Shown here: in pieces, positions 23,778 through 33,615 of the stretch
How positions within the stretch are numbered: the stretch's first letter is position 1
Layout of the letters: every line of letters begins with the position of its first letter
DNA from: Cytidiella melzeri
Lineage: Eukaryota > Basidiomycota > Agaricomycetes > Polyporales > Irpicaceae
Direction of reading: 5' to 3'
NCBI GenBank assembly: GCA_022592445.1
Contig: JABYQR010000105.1
Location: forward strand, 1-64,000
Length of the DNA stretch: 64,000 nt
Notes under the pieces: model-generated
Database searches by the model: none
What the model was told of the DNA's origin: nothing
Seen by the model: the letters and a program-made list of their open reading frames with translations, nothing else
Made by a program: the position numbers and the translations under genes

Positions 23778-24533
23778 TGTCATGGATGGCCTGACTAGCC
23801 CTTAATTTTCGCAATTTACCTCTTGTTTTTATCTGTAAAACTCCGGGCTACAACCTAGTTTCAATTCTCTCTGCATAAACTCCTTTGCACATCTATTAAG
23901 CGCCCGTATCACGTGGCTTAGACGCTCCACACGGTCACATTACTTGCTACTACGTCACACTGGCATGTGACTTAGCTTAAGTAAGACCACATGGCTACAA
24001 GCACATGGCTCAGCCCATAGCTAGGGTTTGACGTCATAAATACTGTCCACATGGGCTCCTTATTGTTCTTTCCTTATTGTTCTCTTTATGGAAGGATGTT
24101 CTCACAGGTGTGGGAATGGAATACAATAGTTGGTCTCCTTTTAGATAGATTCTCTCACGGGTAGAGTTCTTGGCAAGGTCTAGACAATAGCTATTGTTCT
24201 CCTTTAGGTAGTTCTTTTGTTCTTCGTTCCCATGGCTTCTTGCAAAGCCTGCCCTCAACATGGTCTGTGCGCAGGTCCCTGAAGTCTATATAAGCAGCTA
24301 CATGTACGCTCCTAGCCCCATCTCGACCTCTTGGTCTTTACTGGGCTAGGTAAGCACACCCCTCCTGTACTACATAGCTAGTAGTACCCAATACTAACTT
24401 GGTCTTTACTGGGCTAGACATCTGTATAAGGTTTATAGCTGGTGAGAGTATTGAGCTTCACGCCTACCACCACCACTTCGTCGTCATCCACTTCGTGTCC
24501 CTGTTTGTCACGTCGAGCCTTGTCTCCGTGACA
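23778..24533 (+). mobile_element. Solo LTR B, 756 bp
   Basis: It starts TGTCATGGATGG, ends CTCCGTGACA, and is flanked by GAGAG at 23773-23777 and 24534-24538. It is homologous to A over the full length and in inverted orientation relative to it. It retains the TATATAA box and the duplicated GGTCTTTACTGGGCTAG. Confidence 0.88.
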
Positions 24534-24538
24534 GAGAG

Positions 24539-25429
24539 CAAGGCAGTGAGAGAGGGCAGTGTGAGATGAAACAAGGGGCAATCATGAAACTCGTCACAAG
24601 AACAAGGAGTACACTGCTTCTTGTGCAGCTAAACCACAAGCATCCAATCAAACAAAGGCTTGGTGACTTGAGTCCACACAGAAGAAGGAGGCAGTGCAAT
24701 GGAAACAAATCCTGGTAGTGACAAGTTTAGTGGACTGTTGAAGAGAGAGAGGCTGCTCGAGGTTCCCCTATTCATGAGAAGAGCCGCGGAATCCAAGGGC
24801 TCTTGAGTGCCAAGGAGCTCTGCTTGTTTGCAAGAAGAGTGCCTCGTTTTAGCTTGTCGCAGCAAGGGGGCTGCAAGGAAACCAAGAGTGGCAAGGGAGA
24901 GTGCCAATGTGCTCGAGGCTGCCCAAAACTCACGAGAGACATGGACAAGAACTCGCGCGAGAACGCAAACCATAACTCCAGGGAGCACAAGCTTGAGTGC
25001 TCAAAGGGCTGAGCCATAGAAAAGCTCGAGACGCAAGGTGCAAGGAGCAAGTCAGCTTCGAGATGCGAGCTGTATGACAAGCTTGAGAAGCAAGCTGTAT
25101 GACAAGCTCAAGATGCAAGCTGTAGAACCAGCTCTCGCGCAAACCTCGAGACGTCTCGCGAGGGCTCTCGAGTGACAAGGAGCTCTTCTTGTTTGCAAGA
25201 AGGGGTCCTTGTTGAGCTTGTTGCATGTCCAGCGGTTTCCGGGCGTATCACCGGGTCTGTACTCCTAACACTGCCGTGGAAACATATGGTGTGCTATGAT
25301 GTGATGTTCCACAATGTTCCAGTACCTTCTATGATCATGTGACCAGTCTGTCACATGTACTTGATCACATGCAGGAGCTATGTGCTATTGATAAGATAAG
25401 GAAAATAAAAAGTAAAGTAAAGGGAAAAA
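24539..25429. repeat. Repeat segment with 25-bp tandem units
   Basis: About 25056-25133 holds three imperfect 25-26 bp units built on GAGCAAGCTGTATGACAAGCT. A longer direct repeat pairs 24800-24850 with 25165-25215 (AGGAGCTCTNCTTGTTTGCAAGAAG). Minus-strand frames of 98-119 codons here translate the repeats and show no domain, so no gene is called. Confidence 0.5.
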
Positions 25430-25623
25430 GTGTGTATGTTTGTGACAGCTGGCAAGCAGTAAATACAATCCCTATATACTGGATGAAATGATACTTTCTG
25501 ACAAGTGATTAGATTTATTGTAGCTACTTTGATCAGTGAACATGTTACTAGTAAGCAGATTGAGCAAGCAATATAGACCAGAACAATACTTCTGCAAGTA
25601 ACTCTGTTCCCCATAACAGCTTC
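25430..25623 (-). repeat. Repeat family R4, copy in minus orientation
   Basis: The reverse complement matches 27715-27945, for example AAAGTATCATTTCATCCAG against AAAGTACCATTTCATCCAG and CTGCTTGCCAGCTGTCACA against CTGCTTGCTAGCTCTGCTG. LTR C is inserted at its edge. Confidence 0.55.
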
Positions 25624-26680
25624 TGTTGTGGCTGGCCCGACTAGCCCTTATTTTTTGCATTTTACCTCCGGTTTTTACCTTTGAAACCTGGTTGCAACCC
25701 TCTCTGCACACATCTATTAAGTGCCTGTATCACGTGGCTTAGACGCTCTACATGGTCACGTTACTCACTGCTACGTCACACTGGCACGTGACTCAGCTTA
25801 TGTAAGACCACATGGCTACAACCACATGGCTCAGCCGATAGCTAGGGTTTGACGTCATAGATACTGTTCACATAGACTCCTATTGTTCTTTCGCTATTGT
25901 TCTCTTTATGGTAGAGTGTTCTCACAGGTGTGGGAATGGAATACAATAACTGGTCTCCTTTTAGATAGATTCTCTCACAAGTAGAGGTCTCAGCAGAGTC
26001 CAGACAATAGCTATTGTTCTCCTTTAGATAGTTCTATTGTTCTTCATTCACACGGCTTCTGGCAAAGCCTGCCCTTAACATGGTCTGTGCGCAGGTCCCT
26101 GAAGTCTATATATACTGCTGCATGTATGCTCCTAGCCCCTCATCTTGATCTCTTGGTCTTTACTGGGCTAGGGTTTGATGTCATAGATACCACTCACATG
26201 GACTCCTATTGTTCTTTCGCTATTGTTCTCTTTATGGTAGAGTGTTCTCACAGGTGTGGGAATGGAATACAATAGTTGGTCTCCTTTTAGATAGATTCTC
26301 TCACAAGTAGAGGTCTCGGCAGAGTCCAGACAATAGCTATTGTTCTCCTTTAGGTAGTTCTATTGTTCTTCATTCACATGGCTTCTTGCAGAGCTCGCCC
26401 TCAGCATGGTCTGTGTGCAGGTTCCTGAAGTCTATTTATACTGCTGCATGTACGCTCCTAGCCCCCCATCTTGACCTCTTGGTTTTTACTGGGCTAGGTA
26501 AGCCACACCCTCCTGTACTATATAGCTGGTAGTACAAATACTAACGTGGTCTTTACTGGGCTAGATTTCTGAACAAGTTTGATAGCTAGTGAACGCATTG
26601 TGCTTCATGCCTGCCACCACCTTTTTGTTGACATCCACATCGTGTCCCTGTTTGTCACATCAAACCCCGTCTCTGTGTCA
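25624..26680 (+). mobile_element. Solo LTR C, 1057 bp with internal 326-bp tandem duplication
   Basis: It starts TGTTGTGGCTGG, ends CTCTGTGTCA, and is flanked by GCTTC at 25619-25623 and 26681-26685. Segment 25841-26166 is repeated as 26167-26492. The junction lies in the microhomology GCTAGGG/GGGCTAGG. Without the duplication its length equals that of A and B (about 731 against 755). Both units contain a TATA box and the TCTTGG...CTGGGCTAG block. Confidence 0.88.
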
Positions 26681-26685
26681 GCTTC

Positions 26686-27245
26686 AATGAGCACCTTTGT
26701 AACTAGCAATACAAGTAAATTGGTTGTGAGTATTTACTCTAGTCAGTAATTCGTATTAACGTTTATCAGCCAACTAATCTGTGATATTACTTTGTTAAGT
26801 AACTTTGATACAGATAGCAAATTTGACAAGTAACATATAGTAAAAGAGATACCTTTCTAGATAACTTTGGTACTGGTAACATCTTTTATTACTCATTTTG
26901 CTACTGGTAACATCTTTTATTACAAATTTTGCTACTGGTAACAACTTTGGTCCGTAACTATTGTACTGATTTAAACAGCTTACACCAGAAAACTCTAGTT
27001 GCAACACCTGAAGAATGAAAAAGATTTGTTCCAGTGTGCACCAGCACATTGATGGGTTTTGATACAGAGAGCATGTGGGTTTCTTGTTACATCACTGCAA
27101 CTGATTGTTCCCAAGAATTCCAGAAAAACCTGTTGCTAGCTGAGCAAGAGTTACCATCAGAACACAGGCAGTTTCAATGAGGATGAGGCAGTTCAGACAT
27201 TAACAGGACACCTGGAACATGTTCTGCAGCTGCCTCTCCCATTTT
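26686..27245 (+). repeat. Repeat family R3, copy 2, with 30-bp tandem units
   Basis: At 26866-26960 are three units of about 30 bp (TTTTGCTACTGGTAACATCT then TTTATTAC). From 26985 the sequence matches copy 1 of R3 at 20.0-20.8 kb. No coding potential was seen. Confidence 0.55.
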
Positions 27246-27345
27246 TTTGCTTACAGCGTTAATCAGTTTCTAGATAATACTTTGGATGTAGTATGAATCT
27301 TTGATGACTGTCGGTCATTGTGCCTTGAAAGTCAAAAATTTCTGA

Positions 27346-27481
27346 AGGTACCTACAGGTATACCTGCGGTGGCAAAATCCAGTACCTGCACCTGTGACAT
27401 ACCTGTACAGGTAGGTACCTGCTACCTGGTCACATACCTGCAGGTGTTGGTGCAGGTCAACCTACAGGTCACCACAGGTAT
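27346..27481. repeat. Cluster of ACCTG/CAGGT palindromic units
   Basis: Within 136 bp there are seven ACCTG and six CAGGT. Many are joined as self-complementary units such as ACCTGCAGGT, ACCTGTACAGGT and CCTACAGGTA. The density is far above background and could form cruciform or hairpin structures or a binding-site array. It lies between repeat R3 and LTR D. Confidence 0.7.
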
Positions 27482-27499
27482 TTGCTACCCATGCTGAGC

Positions 27500-27702
27500 T
27501 TTAATAAGCTGAGTCACATGCCAGTGTGACGTAGCAGCAAGTAACACAATGATTGTGCAGAGCATCTAAGCCACGTGATATGGGCACTTAATAGATGGGC
27601 AAGAGCTTTGCAAAGGGTTTGCAAAGGTGTTGCAAGGGTGTTACAAGGTGTAAACTAGAGGTAAAATACAAAAATCAAGGGCTAGTCGGGCCATCCACAA
27701 CA
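27500..27702 (-). mobile_element. Truncated LTR D (same family as A-C)
   Basis: The 5' LTR terminus is intact on the minus strand (TGTTGTGGATGG at 27702 downwards). The first 200 bp match A-C, including CACGTGGCTTAGATGCTC-like sequence, then homology ends at about 27500. It is a broken copy without a recoverable target duplication. Confidence 0.75.
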
Positions 27703-27714
27703 TCCAAAACAAAG

Positions 27715-27945
27715 TTGTTTACTGAAGTTTATTTTGGTAACAAAGTTACTTGTCCAACTAATTATTGCACACTATATCACTTATCTGATTGGCTACCAGT
27801 GACAGAGTTACTTATCAAAGAAGCTATCATAAGCGAGATTACTTATTCAGGTGGCTTTTATTGCTTACTAACCTGACTCCAAAAGTACCATTTCATCCAG
27901 AATTCAGTGGTTGTACCTGCTGCTTGCTAGCTCTGCTGACACTAG
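27715..27945 (+). repeat. Repeat family R4, plus copy
   Basis: This is homologous in inverted orientation to 25430-25623. Together with LTRs C and D it makes a symmetrical arrangement: R4(-), LTR(+), spacer, LTR(-), R4(+). Confidence 0.5.
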
Positions 27946-28019
27946 TCCTTATGAGAGAACTATGCAACTGTGTATGGCAACTGTAGTAGTAACCGTCACA
28001 TTGGATGATATGTATATAT

Positions 28020-28378
28020 ATGGGTTGTGAAAACCAAGTAGCATGAGCACCTTAGAAGTACGGCACATATATGTACACCTGTGTTCTAGTAGCATAGAAA
28101 ATGAGAGGGAAAGCACTTATTACAACTCCAGAGGACACCTACTAGCATGAGTCATTTCATATGTATGCCTCTGGCACAAGTTGTTGTTGGGTGAGTGCCT
28201 CACCAATGCAACTCACACTACGCAGAGTTATCCAGACTATACAGTTGATTGGGAACCTTTTCTACAAGTAGCTACATCTTGTATCTACCACTCATCTTCT
28301 CTCTATCAAGTTGTCTGCCTCTTCTTGCCCATGTGTAAGCAATATGAACTCTGACGTCATAACTGTTACGCCAAAAGG
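28020..28378 (+). repeat. Repeat R2 and nested small insertion, left parts
   Basis: 28065-28181 matches R2. From 28182 (TGTTGTTGGG) to the copia target site is a foreign segment that resumes after the copia element and ends at 33715, where R2 continues. CAAGT stands at both borders (28177-28181 and 33716-33720), while the other R2 copy near 18710 has a single CAAGT at the equivalent point. Confidence 0.6.
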
Positions 28379-28383
28379 CACTT

Positions 28384-28608
28384 TGTCAATTGGTGACCCG
28401 CCAGTCAGTTCTGATTAGGAAAGGGTCGGTGAAGCGCATCAGCGCCAGGATTACTATACACGGATATCTGGTGATCGGTTTATATGTATAAAAGGCTTTC
28501 GTCAGGTACAGGAGTAGGATATCTGTTCCTTACCCTGTACCAGGTACGCTATCAGCGTTGTATCAATTATATCTGTTCCTTACCCTGTACCAGAACATCT
28601 GCTTGACA
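28384..28608 (+). repeat. 5' LTR of copia element
   Basis: 225 bp with a TATAAAAG-type promoter (near 28486-28494) and two copies of ATCTGTTCCTTACCCTGTAC downstream. Confidence 0.95.
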
Positions 28609-28693
28609 GGTTATGAGCCCCGTCGCCGCATAGAAGCTGCATCAGACCTTCCATCAACGCTTGTAATTCCATTCAATAGAACCCCTATTCATT

Positions 28694-30448
28694 ATGTCGA
28701 ATCCCAACACCGACTCGTCAAGAAACAAATTACCTATACTCGAGGACGACGGTGACAGTAACTCCTATGGGACATGGGTGATACAAGTTGAAGCAAAACT
28801 GAGAGCAATGCATCTCTGGAAATATTTTGAGGGACCAGATTCCGTCGCTCCTCACATTCCCACACTTCGAGAGACGTACGAAGATGAAGTGGAAGATTCA
28901 GTCACGGGAATCATCACGAAGGGGATCAAAAAGGGAAACGAGGACGAGGTTAAGAAGGCCAAGGAAGAAGCCGAACCTTGGTACGAGGCAAACGTGACGG
29001 CGATAGCACTTCTTCTCGAGTCAATCCCGTGAGCTAAGATCCATCTCGTCGGGCAAACGAGGATTGCCAAGGAAGCCTGGGAAATTCTTCGAGCTGAATA
29101 CCGTCCTATCAATAACCTATGCGCATCGTCACTACACCAGAAGTTGATGAGCTTCACCTGCAAAGAGAATATGATTGTCAGTAAATGGGTCGATAGAATG
29201 CGGGCTATCTACACCGATCTCTGTGACCAAGATCCAAACCGGCTTTCTGACATCAACTTTGCATCAACCCTGGCTGACCTTATCCCCACCGACAATAGCT
29301 GGAGGATGTTCTCCCGCACTCTGCACCAAGAAATGGGAAATGCTCACAGTAATGGAAACCCTATGTCTTCCTCGAGGGTCATAGAACTCATCAAGGAGGA
29401 GGATTGGGCACAGACAAAGAATGACTCTGAAGTTATTGCGCAGATTTACGAGATTGATGGAATGTACCGCAAGCGCCCTGCTGTCTCGGCCGCTGTCGCG
29501 AGCCACACTGACAGTCCCACTGCCAAGAAACAGATCAAATGGTGCGCGAACCCTGAATGTGACAGGCCACGTGGACACACGGAAGACGAATGTTTTGCCT
29601 ATGGTGGAGGAAAATGTGGTCAGTACCCGGAATGGTGGAGAGGAAGAAGGGACATCCACCTTCCTTGCTCCCAACGACAAAAGTCGAAAAATGTAACAAA
29701 GTCTTTTCAACCAAACAAAACCCCCGTTGTGAACGCCGTCGCAACACAGTCTGACAAGCTGCCTGACATCAACGCGAATACAGCCACAGTTCTCTCTCAG
29801 GACACAATCTACTCTTTCAACGCTACGGCCCTCGCAGACCCTGACGACCAGATAAAATGCAACAACATCGCGCTCACACAAAATCACAATAAGCAGGTCT
29901 CAGTCTACCACAATTCAGGTGCTAACAGGCACATTTTCTTTGATCGCACCACATTCGCAGACTACCACACCATCTCGCCACTCAACGTTTGCAGTTTTGG
30001 ATCCGCGCTGACTACATCAGCAGTCGGCGTTGGCGATGTCTATCTCAACGCTTTCATACGAGGGACAAGGCATGTGGTCAAATTGTCCGAAGTTCTACAT
30101 GTGCCGAGTGCGCGGATGAATCTTGTCTCGCAAGGCTGCCTCGAACAAAGGGGCGTTGGGTCCATGACGAAGGATGGCCACTTGACTCTCGACTTCAAAG
30201 GACAAACCATTATCACTGGAGACCTCAATGACAACAATCTCTACAAACTCAACATCTCGATTTCAGACCAACAGCTCCCCACATCCGCTTCAGTCAACAA
30301 ATCCAAGCTACTTCTTGACAGGATTTCGTCGCCCATGCCCACATCATCACGTCTACTTGATTGCATCTCAGCATCCGGACCTCTTGCCGCAACAGCGAAA
30401 ATTCGCGACGCCTCCCCGGATTTTTACATCACCTACAAGGCCACATAG
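28694..30448 (+). pseudogene. Copia gag-protease region, interrupted
   Basis: The frame opens at ATG 28694 and is the same frame as 29144-30448, broken by TGA at 29030-29032 (a CGA-to-TGA transition would explain it). Gag features: YGTWVIQVEAKLRA, a middle helical region, and a CCHC zinc knuckle C-X4-C-X5-H-X4-C at about 29541-29591. The protease motif reads NSGANRH at 29912-29932, where family members have Asp-Ser-Gly; loss of that Asp should abolish proteolysis. The frame ends at TAG 30446-30448, just past the start of homology to the pre-integrase domain in the next frame. Confidence 0.85.
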
Positions 30449-33420
30449 GCGTTAAAGGGCTGTCACGCAAGATGAACGGTATCCACGTCCTCACCGATTC
30501 TTCAGCCCACCACACGTGCGAAACTTGTGCACGCGCAAACATCAAACGCCTCCCATTTCCAAAGTCTTCCAGCCTTAGAGCTGATCGCCTACTGTTTCGA
30601 CTGCACATTGATATATGTGGGCCACTACCTCTCGGATACGGCGGTGTCAAGTACTTCATGCCGGTTGTCGACTGTCACTCGAGATGGAGAATCACTCTTT
30701 TTCTAAAGTCGCGAAGTGACGCTCTACCAGAATTTATCAAGTACAAAACGGCCGTCGAGCGATTCACTGGCCACAACGTCGCCGTTATTCGTCTGGACAA
30801 TGCCCCAGAACTCATCCTAGGCGCATTCCGCGAGTACTGTGACACTCAAGGGATAACATACAAAAAAATCATACCTGACGCATCCCCACAGAACGGAGTA
30901 GCCGAACGCACCAACTGGACTCTGGCGTCAATGGCCAGAGCGATGCTCGTCGACAGTGGCCTCTCTGAATACTTCTGGCCACTAGCTGTACAGTGCACCG
31001 CCCACATTCTCAACCGCGTCTCCACCTCCGCGTTACCTGCCGACACCACTCCGTTCCACATCTGGCACAAGCGCGACCCTGATATTGCACATTTCCGTGT
31101 ATTCGGTACTCGATGCATATGCAGACGTATGGACTCTGACGCACTGAATAAAATCCAACCGCGTGGGGAGGAAGGGCGATTCGTCGGGTACGCGCAGGAT
31201 GCAAAGGGGTATCTCATATGGTTTCCTCATTCACGTACTGTACGCTCTCGCAGAGACGTCATATTCCTCGACGATGACTTCCCACCCCCTTCAACCACAC
31301 CTGACATGTCTCCTCTATGGGACGACGTCACCATGTCAACCAACATGCGATTCATGGATCGTACTGTGGACGCCGGTGCACCACACGAGTACGTGGACAA
31401 TTCGCCTGTATTGGAACAGGCCGTGACTGACAATATCTCCGGTAGAGATTTGTCGAGAACAAACGTGCGTGCCCCGGTTGGGCTCGCGCCTGTGTCTCAG
31501 GGTGAGACACAGGACTCTCAGATCCTAAACGCTGCACCTCCGGTTGAGGCAGACGTTCTCGGACAACGGATTAACGCGCCTCCGGCAGAGGCTGACGTTC
31601 ACAGACAGCAAACACAACGCACACGCACTATCCCATTGAAATACACAACCGACAACTCCCTGTACTCGATCGAGGGGGGGTTACGTGTCGACAACAATAT
31701 AACACTCAACACTCTCACACACGGAGTTGAACTCTCCGATCCTACCATAGCCCAAATACACCACGCCATCGCCAATCTCACAGGTTCAACCATACCACTA
31801 CCCATTGACGACATAGATGCAAAGGATCCTCGCTCACTCTCCGAAGCCAAACACGGAAAATACTGGGAGAAATGGTTGGCAGCGATCCATGAGGAACTAG
31901 AAGCCCTACGGGAAAAAGGTGTCTACGAGGACGTCGAGGATCTTCCCCCGGGGAGAAAACCGGTTGACTCCAAGTGGGTGCTACACCTCAAACGCAACTC
32001 GGACGGCCACATTTCTAGATTCAAGGCACGATTGGTGGCGAAAGGATTCACTCAAATCCCCGGCCAGGACTTTACGTTCACCTTCGCCCCAGTCACACGC
32101 TGGGACTCGATACGGACTATTTTAGCCATTGCGGCTGTCAACGATCTCTACTTGCGTCACGTCGATATCAAAACCGCTTTCCTGAACGGGCCACTTGCCG
32201 AAGAAATTTATATGAGGAAACCGTCAATTGTGGGGAAAGGCTACTGGCGTTTGAAGAAAGGACTCTACGGCTTGAAGCAAGCGGGAAGATCGTGGTACCT
32301 CGAGTTCAACAAGAAGTACCAGACGTTGGGATTTCAAAGGTGCGAATCCGACTGGAGTGTTCATGTGCGAGAGAGTAAAGGCACCAGGTCCATGTCCGCA
32401 ACGAGCGTTGATGACATACTGTTGGCGACACCCTCAAAGGCCGAATCAGACCCAATAACGGAAGGGTTGAAGGGCTTATTCGACATCACAGACAACGGCG
32501 AAGTGGACTGGCTACTGGGATGCAAGGTCACACGGGATCGTGAACGGCGGACGATCTTACTATCGCAGGAGGCGTACACACTCTCAATCCTCAGGCTCTT
32601 CAATATGGAGTTTTGTAACGCCGCAACGACGCCACTGCCTCCAAAGACCTCACTCACGTTCGAAGACGGCCCTAAATCTGACAAGAAACGCCTTGAGATG
32701 AAATCTCTGCCGTACTGTACTTTGGTAGGGAAGGCTATGTATCTCGCAACCACCACTCGTCCTGATATTGCCTATGCCATCCGGGAATTGGCCAAGTACA
32801 TGTCATGCTATGGACACGCTCATTGGTCCGCGGCGAAACACTTACTCCGGTACTTACAAGGCACAAGGTCGCTCGGACTCACTCTAGGGAACCTGGATCC
32901 TACCTATCCCACGTTTCACGGATTCACGGATTCCGACTGGGGATCAGGAGAAGGGAGGAAGTCGATTTCAGGATACGTTATGGTGATCTACCGGTCTCCC
33001 GTTGCTTGGAGTTCAAAGCAGCAATCTGTTGTCGCACTATCGTTGTGCGAAGCAGAGTATCTGGCCTGTTTGCATGCGGCGTGCCAAATCATATGGTTAC
33101 GCCAACTCCTCGGTGAACTAGGTTTACCTCAAACAGCTGCGACACCACTGTATTGCGACAACAACGGTACCATAGCCTGCACTCATGACCCACACGGCCA
33201 TACGCGCATGAAGCATATCGATATTCGCTCTCACTTCATCAGAAACTGTGTCAACGAAGGGAAAATTGACGTTACTAGAGTCGGGGGAAAGGAGAACGCG
33301 GCAGACATTTTCACGAAGTCACTCGCTCGCATAATGCATACACGAGGGATGGAGATGTTGGGATTACTGGCCGGTCAAGGGGGGGTGTCAATTGGTGACC
33401 CGCCAGTCGGTTCTGATTAG
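30361..33420 (+). CDS. Copia integrase-reverse transcriptase-RNase H ORF
   Basis: The open frame is 1019 codons, but native sequence starts near 30418 after a -1 shift at a T5 run (30421-30425). It begins with the pre-integrase segment (LHHLQGHIGVKGL, CETCARANIKRLPFP). The integrase core follows, with D (HIDICGPLP), D (RLDNAPEL) and E (NGVAERTN). The reverse transcriptase (WVLHLKRNSDGHI, RLVAKGFTQIPGQDF, DIKTAFLNGPLAEEIYM) has an active site reading SVDDILLAT instead of the usual YVDD. RNase H follows (GFTDSDWGSGEGRKSISGY, LCEAEYLA, KHIDIRSHFIRN). The stop codon lies inside the 3' LTR, as often seen in copia elements. Confidence 0.9.
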   Translation: MHLSIRTSCRNSENSRRLPGFLHHLQGHIGVKGLSRKMNGIHVLTDSSAHHTCETCARANIKRLPFPKSSSLRADRLLFRLHIDICGPLPLGYGGVKYFMPVVDCHSRWRITLFLKSRSDALPEFIKYKTAVERFTGHNVAVIRLDNAPELILGAFREYCDTQGITYKKIIPDASPQNGVAERTNWTLASMARAMLVDSGLSEYFWPLAVQCTAHILNRVSTSALPADTTPFHIWHKRDPDIAHFRVFGTRCICRRMDSDALNKIQPRGEEGRFVGYAQDAKGYLIWFPHSRTVRSRRDVIFLDDDFPPPSTTPDMSPLWDDVTMSTNMRFMDRTVDAGAPHEYVDNSPVLEQAVTDNISGRDLSRTNVRAPVGLAPVSQGETQDSQILNAAPPVEADVLGQRINAPPAEADVHRQQTQRTRTIPLKYTTDNSLYSIEGGLRVDNNITLNTLTHGVELSDPTIAQIHHAIANLTGSTIPLPIDDIDAKDPRSLSEAKHGKYWEKWLAAIHEELEALREKGVYEDVEDLPPGRKPVDSKWVLHLKRNSDGHISRFKARLVAKGFTQIPGQDFTFTFAPVTRWDSIRTILAIAAVNDLYLRHVDIKTAFLNGPLAEEIYMRKPSIVGKGYWRLKKGLYGLKQAGRSWYLEFNKKYQTLGFQRCESDWSVHVRESKGTRSMSATSVDDILLATPSKAESDPITEGLKGLFDITDNGEVDWLLGCKVTRDRERRTILLSQEAYTLSILRLFNMEFCNAATTPLPPKTSLTFEDGPKSDKKRLEMKSLPYCTLVGKAMYLATTTRPDIAYAIRELAKYMSCYGHAHWSAAKHLLRYLQGTRSLGLTLGNLDPTYPTFHGFTDSDWGSGEGRKSISGYVMVIYRSPVAWSSKQQSVVALSLCEAEYLACLHAACQIIWLRQLLGELGLPQTAATPLYCDNNGTIACTHDPHGHTRMKHIDIRSHFIRNCVNEGKIDVTRVGGKENAADIFTKSLARIMHTRGMEMLGLLAGQGGVSIGDPPVGSD

Positions 33421-33610
33421 GAAAGGGTCGGTGAAGCGCATCAGCGCCAGGATTACTATACACGGATATCTGGTGATCGGTTTATATGTATAAAAGGCTT
33501 TCGTCAGGTACAGGAGTAGGATATCTGTTCCTTACCCTGTATCAGGTACGCTATCAGCGTTGTATCAATTATATCTGTTCCTTACCCTGTACCAGAACAT
33601 CTGCTTGACA
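33386..33610 (+). repeat. 3' LTR of copia element
   Basis: 225 bp, differing from the 5' LTR at two positions (A/G near the start, C/T in the first CCCTGTACC copy). Confidence 0.95.
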
Positions 33611-33615
33611 CACTT

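Larger units (their letters stand above)
28384..33610 (+). mobile_element. Ty1/copia retrotransposon, near full length, 5227 bp
   Basis: Two 225-bp LTRs (28384-28608 and 33386-33610) start TGTCAATTGG and end CTTGACA. I count two differences between them, so insertion was recent. The 5-bp target duplication CACTT stands at 28379-28383 and 33611-33615. GGTTATGAGCCC directly after the 5' LTR is a likely primer-binding site, and GGTCAAGGGGGGG directly before the 3' LTR is the polypurine tract. The coding part has the copia order (gag, protease, integrase, RT, RNase H) but carries a stop, a frameshift and changed catalytic residues, so this copy looks non-autonomous. Confidence 0.95.

Noticed and set aside
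24629..25226. Overlapping minus frames of 98-119 codons
   Set aside because: They translate tandem and direct repeats in several frames; no conserved protein pattern.
26866..26960. Spaced 30-bp repeats as a CRISPR array
   Set aside because: Units are contiguous without spacers, and the genome is eukaryotic.
30228..30455. Small third-frame ORF at the copia frame junction
   Set aside because: A shadow frame; the native protease and integrase signals are in the other two frames.
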